Assembly (NCBI GenBank): GCA_009809945.1
Contig: WTPW01001155.1
Location: 42,769-106,768 of the forward strand
Direction: 5' to 3'
Origin: Gigaspora margarita
Taxonomy: Eukaryota; Glomeromycota; Glomeromycetes; Diversisporales; Gigasporaceae
DNA length: 64,000 nt
In this document: piece after piece, positions 59,611-64,000 of the stretch
Layout of the letters: each line of letters starts with the position of its first letter
Position numbering within the stretch: the stretch's first letter is position 1
Position numbers and translations under genes: made by a program
The notes under the pieces: generated by a model
What the model saw: only the letters and a program-made list of their open reading frames with translations
What the model was told of the DNA's origin: nothing
The model's database searches: none

Positions 59611-60990
59611 ATGGCGAAAGCTAAAGACAAAGTTACTGCTCTTTACGGTATCGGTGACCATGTATGGGTACCGTGCAGGTCTACTATTTCCAAGAACGGT
59701 TTATTCAAAAGTTCTGAAGACCAAACCTCTGGTTCTATGCAAGCTGTTAAAATAACTTGCGATAAAATACGTTATTGGCCTGCTAAAATTATTTCAATAT
59801 TATTTACTGGAAACCGTCAACTATTCTCATTTATTAGAGTTTTATCTAAAGATAATTTTCATTCTAAAACTCCTGTCACAACAAGATATTTGGTTAAACT
59901 CGTGGGTTTAGATATAAACCAAGAATTTATGGAACAAGCGCTTATTTCTTGGCATACTTTTGATCCTAAACCTTTACCAGATGTCTCATCTTCTAATAAT
60001 TTCAATTTATTCAAAAAACAAATTTCAGATTTATCTTCTTATGAAATAATTGCTCTTTATGTTGATTCAATAAGAAAAGTTTCAAAAGAAATTGAGCTAA
60101 CCGTTAAGGCACGTGACCGAGATTCTATAACTTCCGTTAAAAACGTTAAACGTATAAAGATTTACCATGAAGAAAAAGGTTTTCAAGATTCTATGAATAA
60201 TATTTCTCAAAAATTGAAATCAAAAAAAGGCAAAAAAGGAACTTCAAAATTTGGCAAGAAATCTTTGCCAAAAAAGTCTCTCGCAAAATCCTCTTCTTCC
60301 GTTGATAAATCTGTGATTACTGAAACTCGTTCTTTTCATGAATCAACCTTTAATTCAATTCCTTCGAAAGATATTCCTGAAAATAATCTTTTTGAAGATA
60401 ATCTTCAAAAGAATTCAATTAACAACTACGATGATAATAATAATAATCATAATACACTTTCTATTCCTGTTGATAATCATGCCATTAAAACAAAATTTAT
60501 AAAATCTATCGGTTATGTTACGATAGATAATAATTTGTTCAGGAAAACAAGAAGAGGTAAAGTTTTCGGCAAATGGCGACCCTCTAAAAAATCCCGCCTA
60601 TCCGAAGAAACCATTACGAACGAAAAGAATGAATCCGATGATAATTCTATGCAAGAAGTTGTGGATGTCAGTAATCATAAAAATAAAGAAAATCCATGCA
60701 TCTTACATACAACTGAATCTCATGAATCACATGAAAACGAATCTATTACTCCGTGCATTCTACATACAACTGAGTCTCATGAATCACATGAGAGCGATGA
60801 CTGTGAATCTATTATGGACGTTGATAAAACGGAAAAAGAAGATACTATGAAACCTGAAGTGGTCGAACAGCAAGCTAGTGAGACTTCAATCTCGGTTTTT
60901 TCTTCACCTTTACAATCTTTTCGTTCTGCGGTGTTGGGATTCAATATTTTTTCGTGGAGTAATAAAGAAAAATCATCATTTCTGAAGTAA
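59611..60990 (+). CDS. Basic nuclear-type protein, N-terminal PWWP-like region, function unknown
   Basis: A single-exon ORF of 459 aa from the ATG in ATATGGCGAAAG, ended by TAA. Residues 10-75 (GIGDHVWVPC to RYWPAKIIS) resemble the start of a PWWP or chromo-barrel fold: a short beta strand with a V-W pair, then WPAKI. Similarity is only by eye. Residues 195-235 are Lys/Ser-rich (KSKKGKKGTSKFGKKS), plausible nuclear localisation. Near 305-330 comes YVTIDNNLFRKTRRGKVFGK. Around residues 365-395 the unit CILHTTESHESHE occurs twice. A chromatin role is a guess. Codon use and length support a real gene. Confidence 0.75.
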   Translation: MAKAKDKVTALYGIGDHVWVPCRSTISKNGLFKSSEDQTSGSMQAVKITCDKIRYWPAKIISILFTGNRQLFSFIRVLSKDNFHSKTPVTTRYLVKLVGLDINQEFMEQALISWHTFDPKPLPDVSSSNNFNLFKKQISDLSSYEIIALYVDSIRKVSKEIELTVKARDRDSITSVKNVKRIKIYHEEKGFQDSMNNISQKLKSKKGKKGTSKFGKKSLPKKSLAKSSSSVDKSVITETRSFHESTFNSIPSKDIPENNLFEDNLQKNSINNYDDNNNNHNTLSIPVDNHAIKTKFIKSIGYVTIDNNLFRKTRRGKVFGKWRPSKKSRLSEETITNEKNESDDNSMQEVVDVSNHKNKENPCILHTTESHESHENESITPCILHTTESHESHESDDCESIMDVDKTEKEDTMKPEVVEQQASETSISVFSSPLQSFRSAVLGFNIFSWSNKEKSSFLK

Positions 60991-61411
60991 AACTGGATGT
61001 TATTCATTATTATATATACAATTCAAGGATGCTGCTTAATTTCAATTTTTGGTTTATCATTATGAATAACTTGTGACTAGTAATAATCACATGAAAATCT
61101 ACAATATGCTTAGATTAGTGTTGGTTTTTTTCTTGTCGGTTAATCTTTAAAGTTTAGTATATATGAAGTAAATTTTTTTTTTTGTTTTACATCAACATAG
61201 TATAAATCAAAAAGTGTAAGTACTTAATACTATATCTTTATAGTGATATATAAGTGATTGATATGATAGAGGGGATCACCTTTTAACCATTTAAGTGTTC
61301 ATATTTCATTGGGAATCCTTTTTTTTTTTTTTCCTTTTTTAAAGTATTGTTGTAACGATAATTGTTTTACTTATAAAATGAGTAAATAAATAACTTGATA
61401 AAATTCTTTTG
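60991..61411. terminator. Convergent 3' region
   Basis: The 59611 gene and SFM1 converge here. T runs at 61170 and 61318-61332 and AATAAA-like sequences on both strands are possible poly-A signals. No gene seen. Confidence 0.4.
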
Positions 61412-62317
61412 TTAAAATTCAAACGCCATATCTCCATCTTTTTTTAATAATTCAATCATTCCTTCTGGTAATAAAGGTACAAGATTTAGTTTTAGTTCGT
61501 CTGTTGTTGTTTGTAAAGTTGATTGGTTTGGATGTGGAACAGCAATGTAGCGAAACGGCATGATCTAACAAAATATAAAAGTCAAGTTTCCAGTTAAATG
61601 AACAATAGGTTTTTTTTTAGAAATTAAGGGCCCAAATTTTTATAAATTCTGAAAAATATCAGAGAGTATTTACCACTGACTCTTGTGCACTAATTTTGAT
61701 CTCAGGAAAATCGATATAAGGAATTTGGTCAACGGGAACTTGAAAAACGTAGAAAATATTAAGAAAACAATAAAAGAAAGAAGTAGGGTTGAAAGTGAAT
61801 TTGTTTTAAATAAGCGTAAAATAAACAAACCTTTGTCTTCTACAATTTTTTTTGTAACATTTATGGCTGTATCGGTTGTCATTTGCATATTCCCTAGACT
61901 TCTTGTTTTAAATCCATGCTTTCTCAACTCGCATGTTCTATCTTATTAATTTTTGATATAATGTTTGTAATCATTTTTACGAAATTAAATTCATTTAGTA
62001 ACTTATCGTTAAATTCACTCACCTCTTGGAGGATCATCGCCCAAAATTCCACCAAATAAAAAATATTCAAATTCATTTCCGTCCTCAGGTTTTAAAATGT
62101 TTTCTGAAGATGGATCCAAAAGACAAATCTTATCTTTTTCAAAACTCAAATCAATGATATGGTTTGTAAAGAAATTTACTCCTTGAAGTTTTTTGATATC
62201 TAAAAGTGTCGATTCTGCAGTTTTCGATAAATTCGTGAAATAAATATTTGAAGTAGGAATGAAAGTTGATATATGACAATACTCTAAAATACACCATTCA
62301 TGCAAATTATCTTCCAT
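61412..62317 (-). CDS. SFM1: SFM1-like SPOUT protein arginine methyltransferase
   Basis: In yeast Sfm1 methylates an arginine of ribosomal protein S3. The family (DUF431) has a SPOUT knot fold. Four exons (62023-62317, 61831-61941, 61674-61738, 61412-61564) sum to 624 nt (207 aa). Landmarks: LEYCHIS near the start; FGGILGDDPPRDRTCELRKH spanning intron 1, the family signature for AdoMet binding; QMTTDTAINVTKKIVEDKG; IPYIDFPEIK; and MPFRYIAVPHPNQ. The start ATG at 62317 gives the usual length for the family. Introns are GT-AG and in phase, and no damage is seen. It converges with the 59611 gene. Confidence 0.93.
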
Positions 62318-63648
62318 ATGTTCTATTTTAATGAAAAAAAAAATTTTTTTAATAAAAAAATTAAATGGATTGATAATATGGTTGATGATATAATTGACGA
62401 TATTTAAGAGATTAGAATATGATACCTATGATATATTTAAAAGACATTATATTAATAACTTTAATTTAGAGATATTATAACGTTAATAAAAAGATGGAAT
62501 TTTTTGCAGATGAAATAAAGAAATTGTCTTGATTTCGATTAGCGATAAATGTCCAATGATCTACACTTGAACAATTCATAAAATTAATAAAATTGTTTAA
62601 GCCACCTTTTTTAGAGAAATTCGAAACTGGTAATTCTTAATTTTTAACATTCATTTTCCCGATGGTCACTTCACCGACACGCCATTGGCCTGCCATCACA
62701 TAGGGTTAGGGTTAATATTTTTATTAGATGCGGATATTAATATAATTATTGGTAAATTATTTTATCACCTTGTATATTGTCAAAATTGTCAAATAAATGG
62801 CCGGGAAAATTAGATGTAACCTTTAAAAAATTATGTAAAATTTTTTGATTCGGATTTAAAAGTTGCCCAGTACAGAAGTATAGGAGAATTTCTGCTTCGG
62901 ACCGAAACTCGGTTAACGTCACACATTCGATGGACTATGTACAGCAGGAAAAAATATATTATGCGGTTTCCAGTTTTAAGATTATCGTTATGCTTTATAT
63001 ATTGTTTCATTAAAGATATTAACGATAAAGTGATCGGCAATATTTTTTATAACATATATGTACGTACGTATAATAAATTAGAAATACAAAACTTGGGTCG
63101 TTCAGTCCGATTTTTTTTTAATTTGCTGTAAATTAATAGAATAATGTTCGAATCACAAATACTTTTTCTTTTTTTTTTTAACTACGCACGTACGTACGTC
63201 AAATCTATACGTAGCAATTGTCCATTAATCTTATCGTTATTCAAATCCAATTAAAAATTAATTTTAAAGATTGTATATTTATACTAATTAATTTTAATAT
63301 CAGATATAGAGTTTAAAATAGACAATATCTGAAATAGAACTTCAAATCTTTTAATATTCAATTAAATCTAAAAAATAGTTTTTCTTTTTTGCAATCAAAG
63401 TTCATGTCTTGAAAATTAGAATTTTATTCGAGTTATAGAATTTTAGATATTTTTAAAGATTTTTTGTTTATTTCAAAGTTTTGCTTAAAAATTATTTACT
63501 ATATACTATATCTAAAATTTATTTTTGAGTTTTTATTTAACCTTTTTAATAATTTATTTTTTTTATCAATTTTAATCTATAGTATATTATCAATATACTA
63601 TATCAGTCAAGGGACATGTCTATATATAATGGCTTAGACAAAATAGGA
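62318..63648. other. 5' flank of SFM1 and intergenic DNA
   Basis: 62690-62720 has TAGGGTTAGGGTTAA. 63055-63075 and 63183-63200 have ACGTACGTACGT motifs like those at 59030-59070. ORFs here are short and unsupported. Confidence 0.45.
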
Positions 63649-63914
63649 GGAATGTATTTGTCGCCCCGTGACACCCTTATTTGTCACAACTTTATTTATA
63701 ACTCAAAATTTTACTAAGATAATACCTATTGCACTTCTAACAAAAAATGATCCTCTCGCAATTCTGTATTAATTTTGATCCTAACTTAATTTAATTTTGA
63801 TCCTAACTCTAACTTAATCATAATCCTAACTCTAACTTAATCCTACTTTACATTAATATGGCCTTATTGGCCATGACAAATAAATGTGTCACGGGGTGAC
63901 AAATGCATTTTTTC
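63649..63914. mobile_element. Mutator-like MITE with CTAA-rich core
   Basis: GGAATGTATTTGTCGCCCCG at the left and (complement) GAAAAAATGCATTTGTCACC at the right; CCCCGTGACA appears in both arms. The core has repeated TCCTAACTCTAACTTAATC. It resembles 37558-37913, but no clear 9-bp TSD was found. Confidence 0.6.
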
Positions 63915-64000
63915 TTTATTTAAAAGTATATATATAAAAGTCTCTAAATTTTAAATATGTATTCTTTGTTATTTAGTTATCTTTTGTTTAAAGTTTTATT

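Overview
The window looks like nuclear DNA of a very AT-rich, repeat-crowded fungus. Five lines of evidence suggest an arbuscular mycorrhizal fungus (Glomeromycotina, Rhizophagus-like): short GT-AG introns in every confident gene, fungal-type housekeeping proteins, a Uma2/DUF820 relative with a C-terminal C2H2 finger, TPR and SPRY remnants, and dense nested transposons. The species assignment is inference. The gene annotations do not depend on it.

Four genes can be modelled from start to stop, and in each the exons sum to a multiple of three. They are a PRP46/PLRG1 spliceosomal WD40 protein (22221-24376, +, 8 exons, 528 aa), a DUS3 tRNA-dihydrouridine(47) synthase (50675-54007, -, 18 exons, 663 aa), an SMP3/PIGZ GPI mannosyltransferase (54680-57801, +, 13 exons, 630 aa) and an SFM1-like SPOUT protein methyltransferase (61412-62317, -, 4 exons, 207 aa). 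A fifth, a single-exon basic protein at 59611-60990, has no secure function. The right-hand 13 kb is thus an ordinary gene-dense island. DUS3 and SMP3 are divergent and share a 672-bp promoter region.

The remaining ~48 kb is mostly mobile DNA. Target-site duplications (TSDs) can be read for many copies: 3-bp TWA MITEs (PIF/Harbinger-like), 8-bp TSD elements (hAT-like and an AGGACCC family), 9-bp TSD elements (Mutator-like), TA elements, tRNA-derived SINEs up to 1.25 kb, and one full-length 7.96-kb LINE (37966-45926) with a 14-bp TSD. They are nested. The clearest case is 5759-10688, where elements of at least four kinds sit inside one another. In several places removing an insertion plus one TSD copy restores a palindrome or a sister copy, which confirms the boundaries.

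Broken genes form a third class. A Uma2-type endonuclease at 19309-20169 has three in-frame TGA codons at conserved Trp positions. An importin-beta pseudogene (28010-30440) has its 5' part duplicated across a single N. SPRY and TPR remnants lie at 27030-27870. The LINE itself carries frameshifts and many TGA/TAG codons.

The most unusual patterns are the TGA-for-Trp series in the Uma2 relative, telomere-like CCCTAA cores inside unrelated palindromic elements, arrays of palindromic units joined by identical 40-bp perfect palindromes, and an assembly gap (33978-34539) centred exactly on a long inverted repeat.
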